From Prunella strophiata (taxonomy: Eukaryota > Chordata > Aves > Passeriformes > Prunellidae), in NCBI GenBank assembly GCA_036583965.1, contig JAZBQD010000030.1, positions 112,869,889 to 112,933,888 on the forward strand: 64,000 bases of DNA, in the 5' to 3' direction. Position 1 is the first letter of the stretch; every line of letters begins with the position of its first letter. Below the pieces are notes generated by a model. It ran no database searches. It saw only the letters and a program-made list of their open reading frames with translations, and had not been told where the DNA came from. The position numbers and the translations under genes are program-made. This document shows, in pieces, positions 32,910 to 45,385 of the stretch.

Positions 32910-33200
32910 AGTTCTGGGCCTCCTCAGTCCTAAAAACACATCAATACCCTGGAAAGAGTCCAGGGAAGGGCTACAAAAGGAGCTGGAACTTCTCTTCCCT
33001 GAGGAAAGGCTGGAGAAGAGAAACTCAGGGAGGGTTTCTCAATGTCTATAAACACCTGAAATGAGGGTGCAAAGGTGCTTTTCACAACCTGAAACACAGG
33101 AGGCTTTGTCTGGATAGCAGGAAACATTTTTTTTTTTACTCTGGGAGAGACAGGGGACTGCCACAGGTTGCCTGTGGAGGTTGTGGAAGTGCATTTGGCA
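32910..33200 (+). mobile_element. CR1 LINE 3' UTR fragment, older subtype
   Basis: 'aggctggagaagagaaactc', 'tctcaatgtctataaacacc', 'tgaaatgagggtgcaaag', 'cctgaaacacaggagg' and 'gccacaggttgcctgtggag' match the CR1 type that reads 'caatgtatataaatacctga...tgaaacacaggaggttcc' and 'gcacaggttgcccagagagg'. It is diverged and lacks the final terminus. Confidence 0.8.
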
Positions 33201-34296
33201 TTTATTTTATAACTTCTTTATCTCAGAATCCTGACTGGTTCAGTGATAAGCTGTTTGCAGAGAACAGAAAATCCCTACTTGCATTAAATATCAGTCCTTA
33301 GGTTGCACAAGTGCTTTCTTTTGGATTCTTTAGCCATTTGTAGGACATTAGCTTAGTTCTGAGGGAATAAATATTCTCCTCAGCCTCTGAGTGTGGGCTG
33401 ACCTCCACCACAGTCTGTGCCTGTTCCTGAGGTCACTCCAAAGAGGCTGTGACAGAGCTGGCTGCAAAAGTTAAAACATTGAAATCTCAGGGAAAAAAAC
33501 AAGCTTAATTTGAAAGGTTATTCAAAATAGGAGCATGAGGAATGAAACCTTTGATTTCCAGGGTTCTGCTCCTGGTTTTTCACATCTTTTTTAAAGTGTG
33601 AATTCAAACTGTGTGGGGCCTTGCCTGCCTGTGCTGCTTTTGGAGCCACCACACCTTTTCCCTACCACAAAACAGAAATAAATCAAAGCCTTCCCAACAA
33701 CATCTGTTTACTCCCTTGTATTCTGAGTCAGCAGATTAGGGAAGAAACGAGGTAATATGTTAACACACAGTTAAAAAAAAAAAAAACAAACTTCACTCAT
33801 CCATAAGCAAAAATCCCAGAACACGATTCACTCTGCTCTTAATTCTGCAAGCAGCAGGAAAACTGACACGTGAGAAACCACCCAGGCTGAAAAATGTATC
33901 TTCTTCCCATTGCTGCAGCAATTCTAAGCTGCAAAATGCATGTTCTTTTCCCACAAAAAGGGGATTAGTAGGCAGGAGACAAGGATTTGTCAGAATTATT
34001 TATCAAGTTATTGCACAAGTTAGTTTAAAGTCGTGGACTCTGCCAACTTTTAATACCCTCTCCAGCCTGACTAGAAGGAGGAAGTTAAATTAGGAGAGAG
34101 TGGTGCAATGGCAAATTATTTAAACCCCTGGAATGCTGGAACTCCACATGCCAGGCAAGTCAGATGTAATCCTCCAGTTTAAAACAAAATAAAAGAATGC
34201 CCTCAGCTCCAGCCAGAAAACAACAACACAAGAGCAGAAGCTGGGAAAAAAAATCAGTCCCAATGAGCAATAAAAGAAAAACCAGAACCAGGAGTC

Positions 34297-34329
<33 letters not shown>

Positions 34330-37236
34330 ATTGACTTTAATATTAATAATTATTATAATAGTATAATGTTAGAATGTTATAATAATATAATATTGTATTA
34401 TATACTTATAATATTATATTATCATTATTATTTACATATAATATCATTTATTATTTACTTTATTTTAATTTTATTCTTTAATCTATAAATTGGCCCATGA
34501 ATGGCACATCTAAACCCCAAACCTGCCTTATAAACCAGCATTGTGTGCAAAAGACTGAGCTGACCATGACAGGAAAATAAATGCTACCAAAACTAGCTGA
34601 TGTGTTCTAAGTAGAGGAAATCACTTATTTTAGATTATCATTGGTTTTGTGGGTATTTCCTCCTGCCTTAAATTCATTCAGATTCACTTCTTAGGTGTTA
34701 TTTTAATATATTTTATTTTCAGTCAATGGTTTCTTGATAGGTGATTCTGATAATTAATCCTTTTTTTCCTGAAAAATAAATTAGCATGCCAAAAATGCAG
34801 AATCTAGAAAAGTTAGAGTAAAAATCTTAATAAAGAGAAAATCAGCAAAAGTCTCTAAAACAAAAAACCAAAAAAACAAAACAAAACAAAACAAAAAAAA
34901 ACCAACAAAAAAAAAATTCCCCTTTGCAGACAAGAAGGATTTGTATTATGAGGGGATGCATCATAATTTGACCAAATAAAACATCTATCTCACTTTGCAA
35001 AGCAATTTACCCTCATAGGTTTAAAAAAACTGCACATAAAACACTCCTAAACATGATGTCATCAACCATGTCTAACTCCTTCCTTCAAAGACAGAAGAAC
35101 TTTTAAATATATATATATATATATAAAGCACCAAGAGTTCCTAAATTTTTTTTTAATTATGGGCTAATATATAAAATTAATCTCCCCAAAGAAAAGACAG
35201 GAAAAGTGCAAAACTTTCACTTCAGACACTTAAAAATCTATTTTTTAAAAATCTATTTTTTAAAAATAAAATTAACTAAACTTTCCAGATGGCTTCCAGC
35301 ACTGTGGTTCTCTCTGCATCCAAAAAGATAAAAGATTTTTCATACCACTGTTTTCCCTTTTTCTGATTAGAAAATGGATACAAATTTTTTTGCGATAGAA
35401 GAGAGGCCTCAGTGCAATTGTCTTTGGACTAGAGGTTAAAAATACCCACCCTCCCCCAAAAATTTGGAGAAGTGTAGGTCCCTATTTTATCCAAATTGAA
35501 TGATTTGTCCATAATCCCAATCAGTTCATTTATTTTTAGCCACAACTGCAAAAGCTCTATGGATTGGTTTCTGTTCCAGCCAGTTCAGATATTTGGCTGG
35601 GAGCCTAAAGAGATGACTTTGGGGCAAAAATCAAATGGATATTTCAAAGGCCCATTTTACTTCTGAAATCTTTGCTTAGTAGGAAGCATTGCTGGCATTT
35701 GCTACAATTAAATTTTAATTTATCCAGCTTGGAAAAAAATCAATGTTTTAGCCTAATGATTTTTTTTTTTTTTTTCCCAACAATCAAGAAAAATGCAGGA
35801 CACGGTGCTGGGTAATTGATAAGGAATGTTGAACACAGGAATTCAGGATGCAATTTTCCTAATCCACACTGAAGTGTGATAACAAAGAACATTTGTCAGG
35901 GCTGTATCATCATTTTATTGGCTATTTTTGCACCTGTTGGAGATGTGACAATGTGTTGACAGATCTCTCCTAGCAGGACACCCTGGGACAGGCACATCCA
36001 CTCTAATAAATTCCATTATATGACACCTCATTTCACCTGGGACACATGAAGTTGCCACAGAGGTGATAGCTTTTGCTACAACTCCAGAAGTAATTTCCAC
36101 TAAAATGTGAAACATTATCAGCCAAGTACAGAGATCCTCAAGTAAATACAGCCCTTAGAATAAAATATGTAACACAGAGAGTGCAACAAAAGCCTATAAA
36201 CCTCTCAAAACATATTTCAAACTCATTTTTCAGCGCTGCCAGTGCACACTTGGTGTTGCTCACAGCATAGATTAAAGGTCTTGCTTTGAAAAATTAGTAT
36301 TTTAGTACTAACAGGAGTAGCAATACAACCTTTTCATGGTTCTTATACATTATCATTTATAGACATTTAATCTGATGTATTTGGTGTTTAAAATAAAAGA
36401 GCAGAGTTGCTTTTTGGGGCGTTTAAGTGCCAAAATAAGTAGGTGTGTCCCACAAGGTGCTTTCAGAGCTGGCTGGACATCGACTCCCATTTTATTTCAG
36501 AGTGCCAGCACCTGCCTGGGTGAATTTTCCACCAGTTTCCATCTGTGCTGCAAGCAGATCAATGATTTTTATAATTTGCACTGTGCTCACCAGGCTGGCA
36601 GGGTGTGAAAGAACAGCCAAAGGAAACCACGAATAGAAGGTAAAAGAAGGTGCCTTTTCCAATCAAAGTTACACCAAAGTAACATTCTTCTCAGCAGCCC
36701 TGAAGGAGTTAAATAATTCACAAGGATTGGGATGAATGAATTCCCTGCAGGAAGCTCAGCAATTCTCCCAAAAAGAGACTGGGGATCTTGGTGGGTTGTT
36801 TAAAAATAAAAAAAAAGTGGTAAAAGGTAATAGAGGCCACAAAATCTCCCCTGTCTCACCTCTCAATTTCCCCTCCTGATAGACTGTACACAAATTAACA
36901 GCTTTTTATGTCTTTCAAGGGTATTTATTTCTGGCAAGGACACAGACTTTTCTGTCAGGGTTTGCAGAACATTTTGTTCTGCACCACGTATGCACATGCT
37001 GCTGGATCCCATTCCTATTATATATTCAAACAGCACAGAGAAGATTGTCATCACACAATCTGTCTGGAGCTGTCCTGATGAGCAGAAAAAAGTCCAAATT
37101 GATGGGAAAAAAAAAATAAAAAATCACCCTTTATAATTCTGGTCCAGAATCAACTGGACTGGTCTTTGTGCATGACATGGGATAAAACACCAAGGTGTGT
37201 TCCCTGCCTCTCCTCATCCATTCCAAAATCCATCTG
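33201..37236. other. AT-rich non-coding stretch
   Basis: No gene recognised over 4 kb. Holds the ATC array with AT block (34299-34495), an (AAAAC)n-like run near 34859-34915, a (TA)n run near 35107-35126, a 17-bp motif in two tandem copies near 35232-35266 ('aaaatctattttttaa') and a T run near 35759-35776. Confidence 0.5.
34299..34495. repeat. (ATC)10 microsatellite followed by ~150 bp of nearly pure A/T
   Basis: About ten ATC units end at 34329 and are followed by a stretch composed almost only of A and T with ataat/tatta alternations. On the minus strand the array reads as a run of ATG codons, which creates a spurious Met-rich ORF. Confidence 0.9.
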
Positions 37237-37698
37237 TGATGCCTTGGGAAGGCTGCCGTAGAGCAGAGACTGGGCAGAGCTAAAGAATAAAGCAGGGATT
37301 TATTCAAAGGATCTCCTCCATGGATGCACCTTGGGCAGCAGCAGAGCCCAGCCAGGGCTGCACCCAAGATGAACCAAAATGGCCCCAAAATGCACGAGCG
37401 CTCCCGGGGTCTCTCCCTTGGATCAGCTCTGCTCCATTTGCACCTTGGAGTTCATTGTCCCATTCCAGCTTTAGGTTCTCCAGTCCCACCCTGCTTGTTT
37501 TTCTCTCTCCAGCCCACGGGGTTTGTGCTCTTGGGGCTGAGATTTGGATCATTTGTGCTTGGTGCCCAGCTGGAGCAGGAATTGTTTTGTCTCCCTGCTC
37601 TGTGCACAGAGCTCAGCATGCCCTGATGTGAAGCTCAGCCCCACACACTAAAGCAGCACAGAATGTGAAAAATGGAAAAGCTCAAACCTGAGGCATCA
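37237..37698 (-). mobile_element. Solo LTR of an endogenous retrovirus, copy 3
   Basis: Starts tgatgccttgggaaggctgc and ends acctgaggcatca on the plus strand, giving a clean TGATGCC/GGCATCA inverted terminus pair over 462 bp. Differs from copies 1 and 2 at only a few sites. The flanks (catctg on the left, ggggag on the right) show no target-site duplication. No CR1 lies immediately next to this copy. Confidence 0.8.
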
Positions 37699-39634
37699 GG
37701 GGAGCACCTGCTTTTCATAATTTCATGGAGTTTTCTCATTTTAGGACCATCTATCCATAATGGAAGCATTCTATCAGTTCAGACCCTCATGATGCCACCT
37801 CTGAACAATCCCAGTGGCATTGAAGCAGCTGCTGAAACAGGTGTGCAATTCCTGTCCTGACTGCAGAGGTTTTGCACTGTTACTGACTAAATCCATAAAT
37901 TATTACTGCCCAAATCTATAATTAAGGCTGGCAAGCAGCTGAACAGGCTTTGTCAAGGATTTTAGACCACCAGTAATTTGGTTTAGCCAAAAATGCTACA
38001 GTCATTGTACAGTCAGCAGTAGATCATCCCAGGAAGTACCAAAGGAACTTAAAATAAGGAATTTATACTATTGCAGAAGAAGGGAGAAAATAACATTAAA
38101 CTGAGTTCTGAAAGGGATTGATTAATTAATTAATGCCTTTTTTACATCAAACTGGTCCTCTCATTCTGCTACTGAACAACTTTACATGGGGATGGATAAA
38201 ATGAAGAATCAAACTCATTTTTCCATGGGTGATGTAAATTCTGAGAGACATCTATTAAAAATTAAAAAAAAAAAAAACCAAACCAACAACAACCCAAACC
38301 ATTCTGATCAGGAGAGTTACACAGGGAGCTGTTCCTATCACATCTAGAGTAAGGAGGATGTAACTTTGTAGTAGCTAAATGAGAAATACAAAAAGCTGCA
38401 CAGCCACAGGAAGCTTTGCAAGCAAAGCTCCTTGCAAAACATTTCCATAAAAACCATTCCCTGATTAAAAAAAATCAGCCCAGACCTAAAAATTTACAAC
38501 TTAACCAAATACACCAAAGACAAGTCTTACTCTAGAGCTAAAACTGGGCCCTGGGGTAAATTTATTGATTATCACAACTTACTGAGACCTTCAGGGAAGC
38601 CACTGAAATTTAATGAATCACAGAACTTTCAGCATTTGAGCCCCTGAAGCTGAATATTCTCCACCATTTGTGGACATTTTTTTTTTTTTTTTGGAGCAGC
38701 AGAAGGCACAAATTCCTGTGGAACTGTCCCCTGCAAATCCTCCACTGCTTAATAGCAATGGCTCCTTCTCAGCTGCCAATTTTCAATGAAATTCCAATAA
38801 ATTAATGTGGTTGAAACCACACTGATAAATGGGGTTGAAACTCATCTCCAAACTGTAAAAATCCTGCTAGAAAGGATAAAAAAATGACACCACAGTCGCA
38901 ACAGATTTGTTGCAGCAGAAAAATAGAATAAAAATATATATTTAAATATAACTATATTTATAAATAAATAAATATATTTATCAATATATTGCATTTCAAA
39001 ATGTTTAAATTTTGAAAAATCCACAACAATACAGAAGTTGACAAACAAAATTAATACCATCAATATGTCCAAACCTGAGAGATTAGACCTTTTTTTTTTT
39101 TTTTCAGACACATCAAATACAAATCTTTGTTGTAATGACACCATTAAACTACAAAGAAGAAGTCACCAGTTTAAATTTTCCTTCAGCACTGCCAGATAAG
39201 ACCAATGATTCATCCATCTAAGTGCCAGTGTTTTGGCTGGGGGAAAAAAAGCCCTGAAAAAGAAAAAAAAAAAAGTGTTCCTTGGATGCACATGTCCACG
39301 TAATCTACTTGAAACTGCACATTACCTCATTCTGGAGTGATTTCATTCAGGTCTCCTCCCCATTAAGCTGTTTTCATACTCTTCCATCAAAGAAGTGGAA
39401 GAATTTGGGATTTTCAAAGTCTAAAGTGAAACACCAAAAGCTGATTTTTTTTCCCCTTTCCCTCCCACATCACACAGTGACCCATCCCCAGTGTCCAGTC
39501 TGGGATGGGTCTGAGCAGGAGGGACCCCCTCACACCCAGCATCTCCCACAAACTCCTGGCCAGGTCCCAAACTCAGAGTTATGGCTGAGCCAGGAAAAGG
39601 CTCTGCAGGCTGGCTGGCTGCTGCAGGAGATCCC
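37699..39634. other. AT-rich non-coding stretch
   Basis: Short A or T runs near 38266, 38679 and 39090, and an AT-rich patch with 'tatatttaaatataactata' near 38935-38990. No gene recognised. Confidence 0.5.
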
Positions 39635-39845
39635 AAAATCACCAGGGTGGGAAGAGACCTCCAGGATCACCCAGTGCCACCAGAATCACCCCAAACCCTG
39701 TCCCCAAGGCCACATCCAGACTCCTCTGGGACAATCCCAGTGACTCCAAACCTCCCTGGGCAGCTCAGCCCAAGGCCTGACCACTCTGCCAGGGAAATTT
39801 TCTTTCCCAGTCTCCAACCTGAGCCTCCCCTGGTGCCATTTAATT

Positions 39846-40300
39846 ACAGAATTCCCAGGATCACTGGGTTGGAAGAGACCTGCAAAATCATTGAGTCCAG
39901 CCCAGCCCCAACCCCTCAACTCAACCCTGGCACCCAGTGCCACATCCAGGCTTTGTTAAACACACCCAGGGATGGGGACTCCACCACCTCCCTGGGCAGC
40001 CATTCCACAACTTTATCACCATTTCTGAAAAAACTTTTTCCTGCTATCCAGCCTGTATTTCCCTTGGTGCAGCTTGAGGCTGTGTGCTCTGGTTGTGTCA
40101 GTGCTGCCTGGAGAAAGAGCCCAGTCCCAGCTGAGCCCAGGCACCTTTCAGGAGCTGTGCAGAGCTGAGGGCACCCCTGAGTCTCCTTTTCTCCAGGCTG
40201 AGCACCCCCAGCTCCCTCAGTGCTTCCTCTCAGGGTTTGTGTTCCCAGCCCCTCTCCAGCCTCGTTGTCCCCTCTGAGTGCCCCAAGGTCCTTCCTAAAT
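39846..40300 (-). mobile_element. Nested CR1 LINE 3' end, inner copy 1
   Basis: Runs from 'attacagaattcccaggatc' through 'gatggggactccaccacctc', 'gcagcttgaggctgtgtgct' and 'ctccaggctgagcaccccca' to about 'ccttcctaaatct'. It is almost the exact reverse complement of 53815-54200. Confidence 0.85.
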
Positions 40301-40396
40301 CTGAGACCATTTCCTCTCCTCCTTTCCTTGGGACACCACAGCAGAGCCCAAACCCCCCTCACTGCCCCTCCTGTCAGGGAGTTGTGCAGAGAAATT

Positions 40397-40612
40397 CACA
40401 GAATCCCAGAATCACTGGGCTGGAGGAGACCTTCAAGGCCATCGAGTCCAGCCCAGCCCCAACAGCTCAACTAAACCCTGGCACCCAGTGCCACATCCAG
40501 GCTTTGTTAAACACACCCAGGGATGGGGACTCCACCACCTCCCTGGGCAGCCATTCCACAACTTTATCACCCTTTCTGTGAAAAACTTTGTCCTAATATC
40601 CAACCTATAATG
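40397..40612 (-). mobile_element. Nested CR1 LINE 3' end, inner copy 2
   Basis: Begins 'attcacagaatcccagaatc' and ends near 'gtcctaatatccaacctata'. It is nearly identical to the first ~200 bp of inner copy 1 and is truncated at a different 5' point, so it is an independent insertion of the same subfamily. Confidence 0.85.
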
Positions 40613-40668
40613 AGGTCAATGAGCAATGAGGTCCCCCTGAGCCTCCTCTGCTGAGCACAGAGAGCCAA

Positions 40669-41479
40669 ATTCTGATGTTTCTTTCCCCAGAGAGCAGCCC
40701 CACTCCTCTCTTGGGGCACTAAATCCCCTCAATGGGGCTCTGTCATGAGGAGTCCAAGATTTTGGCTCACTAAAAGCAGCAGCAGCAGCAGCAACAAGAG
40801 GGGGAAGTGAGGGAAAAGCTGTAACTTTCAAATCCAACACATCCTGTAGACCAGAGACCTTTGGATTCAGATAAATCAGATTTAAATTGTGATGTACAAT
40901 CCAAACACAGGGAAAGTTGCATTTGCCAAGAAAGGGGACACAGGGGACACAGGCTGATCTAAACCCCTGGGTGATGGTTTGTGGCTCTTCTGAATTTCTC
41001 TGATCTAGCTCAGATGGCCATCAGGACTTGCAAAATTGGAGATTTTATACCTCTAACATCTGTAATAAAGAATGTGCTGCATTGTGCCAGGCAGAATGAA
41101 GAAAGGACTTAAAATCATAATAATAAAGGATATGCTAAAGAATTCATTGAGGGATCTTAAAGTAAGAGAGATTTTATTCACTAAAAATGTGCTGTGGGGT
41201 GTTTCTCTTTTCCGTCAAGGAAAAATTAATTACAAAGTTCTGGGGTTAAAATTCTCTGTACATTTTCTGGAGTAAGAAGTGACAAATCCAGTAGTTGTTG
41301 ACTACTGTTAATTATGTGTTTGAGCATGCCAAAATAATTTTCTGTGCCAGTTTAGTAATATGTCAATAATTTCTGTCTCCTTGAATCTAAAATTCCCCTA
41401 AAATCACAAAAGAAGAGATTTCAGAAATGAGGTGACCTTATAGAAAAGGCCAAATAGAGACTAAAAAATCCCCCACCAA

Positions 41480-41527
<48 letters not shown>

Positions 41528-42387
41528 ACCAAAGGAACCATTCCTAAGTAGAAAATTTAAAATTATCCAGAAGTGCTAGAGGTCTCATTCCTGTCTGACA
41601 ATGAAAAATTTGTCTTTCAGAGACCTGAGCAGTGGGAAACAAAAGAAAATTACCCTCTGACAGCTTTCTTTGTAGACAAAGAATTGGTAGCTCCTAATGG
41701 GCAGGTGTCCCCATTAGAATAAAACATTAATTAATGTCCTGGCTGGCAGGCTCAGCTGGGGAAAACATGGCTAAATGAGCCTGGAAACTGGAGTGCCTTC
41801 TGGGCTGGTAATTGCATGTCCCCACATTTATTGTAATTTGGGATGTGATTTTCCAATTGGATCCAAATCACTGAAAGGCTCTGGTTGTGGGGACAACACA
41901 CAGGGATAATGATTCTATTAAAACACTCAGGGCCTGATTTCTAAAGAAATCAGAACCATTATTGGGATCAGGGAACTTTTGGTAGCTTGGAAAATTTGGA
42001 CTCATCATAATTTTAGGTAAAAACTGCCAAGAAGGAATTGTGTGAGAGCAACAAAATGGTGGTGACTGTGGGCACAATGAAGAGCAGCACCAAATTTAAA
42101 TGAAAAATATTTATAAAAACCAGAATACAGGGAAATAGGGGGGGGGGGGAGTTTTGTTTCTTTTCATTTTACAAGAAGAAAAAAATTTAAAAAGCAGCAA
42201 TAAATTATTTTTCTGGGAGTAACATCAGCAACTTTGTTCAGAAGCGGAAACAAAAATACAAATTAAAAATTGAATTATAAGGTTTCTAGATAAGCTGAAA
42301 GTGAGTTGAATTTTTCACCAGGACAGATTTTCAGCAAGAATGGAAGGACATGGAATGGGCAGGTGGGATTAAAGCAGATCCTCAGAA
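40669..42387. other. Non-coding stretch with homopolymer runs
   Basis: Contains a short GCA array near 40775-40795, the 44-bp A run at 41481-41524, and a 12-bp G run at 42138-42149. No gene recognised. Confidence 0.5.
41481..41524. repeat. Poly(A) tract, 44 bp
   Basis: Uninterrupted A run. No retroposed gene sequence recognised immediately upstream. Confidence 0.95.
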
Positions 42388-42815
42388 GGGTTGGAAGAAG
42401 ATTTTTAAGGCTGCAACTCTAAAATGCCATGGCAGGGACACCTTCCACTGTGCCAGGCTGCTCCCAGCCCCAGTGTCCAGCCTGGCCTTGGGCACTGCCA
42501 GGGATCCAGGGGCAGCCACAGCTGCTCTGGCAATTCCATCCCAGCCCCTGCCCACCCTGCCAGGGAGGAAATTTCTCCTAATTATCTGATCTAAACCTGT
42601 AATTGTTCAGTCTGAAGCCATTCCCTGTGTGCTGTCCCTGCATGCCCTGGAAATTGTCTCTCTCCATGTTCCCTGGGGCTCCTCCAGGCCCTGCAAGGCC
42701 ACCCTGAGCTCAGCCCAAAGCTTCTCCTGTGCAGGTGAACAATGCCAGCTGTGCCAGCCTTTCCTGCCAGCAGAGCTGCTCCATCCCTCTGCTCATCCTG
42801 GTGCTGCTCATCTTA
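42388..42815 (-). mobile_element. CR1 LINE 3' end
   Basis: 'ccatggcagggacaccttcc', 'cagcctggccttgggcactg', 'gatccaggggcagccac', 'gaagccattccctgtgtgct' and 'gtgaacaatgccagctgtgc' in reverse-complement CR1 order. Extends further 5' than most copies here and matches the element at 44840-45385 in inverted orientation 2 kb away. The terminal ~30 bases are altered. Confidence 0.92.
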
Positions 42816-44839
42816 CTCTTTCAATATTTTCCCTATGAAACCTTTTGTAGCCATGTTTCCCACCAGCATCAAGTTCATAAATTACATAATAATCATTTAG
42901 CAAAGTGAAAATCATCCTGGTCTGAGGAATTGCATCATCAGGTTTGATTCAGAGGGTGGACAGAAAAATAAAGACATCTAAAGTCAGAAAAGGAGATTTC
43001 AGTACAATGCAAACCAAAGTAGTCACCTTAACACTTTAATTTGGAGCTTTTCAAACACCACAGAAGACCCAGGAAGGAATTTGGAGCTGTGAGCCCTGGC
43101 CCTGCACTGAGACATCTCTGTCTAGGCTGAGCCTTCCGTTGCTCTGACACATCCAGCAGAGCTCCATGAGGATGGAGAATGGGTCTGCCTGCACATAATT
43201 TCACAGTCAGGGTGCACCTGCCTGTGTTGGATCACATTCTCCAGGTTCTGCAGCTGAAATTGTGCTGGAAAGATGCAGTAAAAAAAGGGGAAAGAGGTGA
43301 AAAATTGTCCTTCAAGCTGCACATCCAGGCTCTGCAAAGAAAAACTGAGCTGTTCCATGGAATGGTTAGGAAAGCCTGGAACTGATCTCTTCTAGTACAA
43401 ATGCCCAGAAGCAGAGCTTTGAATTTTTCAAAACAAACAAGAAGGATTTTTTAATTAAAAGGCATCGAGGAATGGCAAAATATCTTACCTAAATCTTGCT
43501 CCAGTTTTCAGTGAGTAAAGATTAATTTACCCTTAAATCACACAGAGTTTTCTGAAGTGTTAAACATTTGAGAATTATGCAGCAGACATTAAAATCAAGT
43601 CAAGCTGCAAAACTCAGGAGATTTTTGTGCATCACATCCAGTCTGCAGAGTGGTAGAACACTTATGTTAATAGGACAGCACGAGAACTGTTGGGTGCTTA
43701 TCTTTTTATTAACCAGGTTTGCACACAACTGAATCAATTCTGGGCATAATCTAGAATTTGGGGAGGAGAAAAGACAGCATTACAATAGGAAGTAAGGGGG
43801 ATTTTTAAATATGGAGAAACAAATTAAGTACTCCTTCAGATTACATTTACTGTTAGATTAAAATTTCACAAACCAGCTCTCAGGAACTATACTTGTAATT
43901 CTGAGTAATATTGAGCTTCCTCGTAATTTTAAAATGCAGGAGACAGTGGAGCTTGTACTGGGTTTGGGTTTGCATGGCAAGGTTTTGGTGAACTGCAGGG
44001 GTGGCTTCTCTGAGGAGCTGCCAGAAGCCTCCCCCATCTCTTTTTGTTGTCTGCAATGGAATAAAATGCTTTATCTCCATTTGAGCACATAATTTCTCCC
44101 TTTATAAGTTTACAGCTATGAATATTTTATCATTATTACCACTTAATAAGATTAAAAGCAGCAGCAGTGGCCAGCTCCATGAGCTGACCTTTAATCACTG
44201 GCATTATGCATTATTTTGGAGGTGTTTAAACTCAGGAAGGACTCGAGTTAGCACAGTTTGAAACATCTCCATAACAGAGCACTGAATCTAAAGCACACTC
44301 TGCACAGTGCAAGTGCCATCAGCTGCACTGCCTGAAGAACACACAGGTTTGCTGTGCCCAACGTGTAAATCTTTAGTCTGACTCACCCAGAGCTTGTCTG
44401 GAGATTCCAGTTAAAATACATCCTTCAAATATATCCCAATCCCCCAGACACACACAGTACAAAACCTGCTGAGGTGAAGAGCTGCAGCAGGAGCAGCACC
44501 AGGACAAGGCTCCTGCAGAATAATTGACTTGTTGACAGGGATTGTGGCTTCCTGAGGCTCCCTGGGGATCTCCAGGCAGCCTCTCACTGTGCTGAGCTGG
44601 AATTCCCTCGCAGGGAGCAGCCCTTGGGGCTGGTTGGGACAGGAAATGTGGATTCTGTCTCTATCCTCAGCTGATGGCAAGCAGGAGCCTCCTGGAGCAG
44701 TCACAGCTTGGTCTGAACACCAGGAGAGCCACAGGGCAATGAATTTCACCCTGTTCTGCTTTTTTATTGGTGGACATCTCACACTTCTCTGTCATTTACA
44801 ATACAATTCACCCATATCTATGATATAATCTATTATATA
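42816..44839. other. AT-rich non-coding stretch
   Basis: No gene or repeat family recognised. Open frames of 60-123 codons have no recognisable domains. Confidence 0.5.
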
Positions 44840-45385
44840 GACTGTGTATCAGCACTGGGTGAGAGCCCACCTGCAGAGCTGCCCCAGCCCTGGCACAGCC
44901 CTGGGAGGAGCTGGAGCTGCTGGAGAGAGCCCAGAGGAGGCTCCAGGATGGGCAGAGGGATGGAGCAGCTCTGCTGGCAGGAAAGGCTGGCACAGCTGGC
45001 ATTGTTCACCTGCACAGGAGAAGCTTTGGGCTGAGCTCAGGGTGGCCTTGCAGGGCCTGAAGGAGCCCCAGGGAACATGGAGAGAGACAATTTCCAGGGC
45101 ATGCAGGGACAGCACACAGGGAATGGCTTCAAACTGAAAAACTGCAGGTTTTGGTGGGATGTTGGGAAAAAATCCTTCCCTGTGAGGGTGGGCAGGGGCT
45201 GGGATGGAATTGCCAGAGCAGCTGTGGCTGCCCCTGGATCCCTGGAAATGTCCCAGTCCAGGCTGGACACTGGGGCTGGGAGCAGCCTGGCACAGTGGAA
45301 GGTGTCCCTGCCATGGCAGGGGTGGGATGGGATCTTTAAGGTCCCTTCCAACCCAACCCATTCTGTGATCCTGCGATAATTCCCT
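44840..45385 (+). mobile_element. CR1 LINE 3' end, long copy
   Basis: Contains 'gagagcccagaggaggctcc' (the CR1 block encoding the C-terminal end of ORF2 and following UTR), 'ttgttcacctgcacaggaga', 'gtgagggtgggcaggggctg', 'tggaaggtgtccctgccatg', 'tctttaaggtcccttccaac' and a terminal 'attctgtgatcctgcgat'. Sister copy at 59640-60160. Confidence 0.94.

Larger units (their letters stand above)
39635..40668 (-). mobile_element. CR1 LINE with two younger CR1 copies nested inside
   Basis: The outer element is seen in three pieces: 39635-39845 ('ggtgggaagagacctccagg' to 'cctcccctggtgccattt'), 40301-40396 ('gagaccatttcctctcctcc' to 'gggagttgtgcagag') and 40613-40668 ('gcaatgaggtccccctgagc' to 'ctcctctgctgagcacag'). 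The pieces follow the order of an uninterrupted copy such as 9225-9557. The gaps are filled by two other minus-strand CR1 ends. 'ccattt' occurs at both edges of the first gap. Confidence 0.8.
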
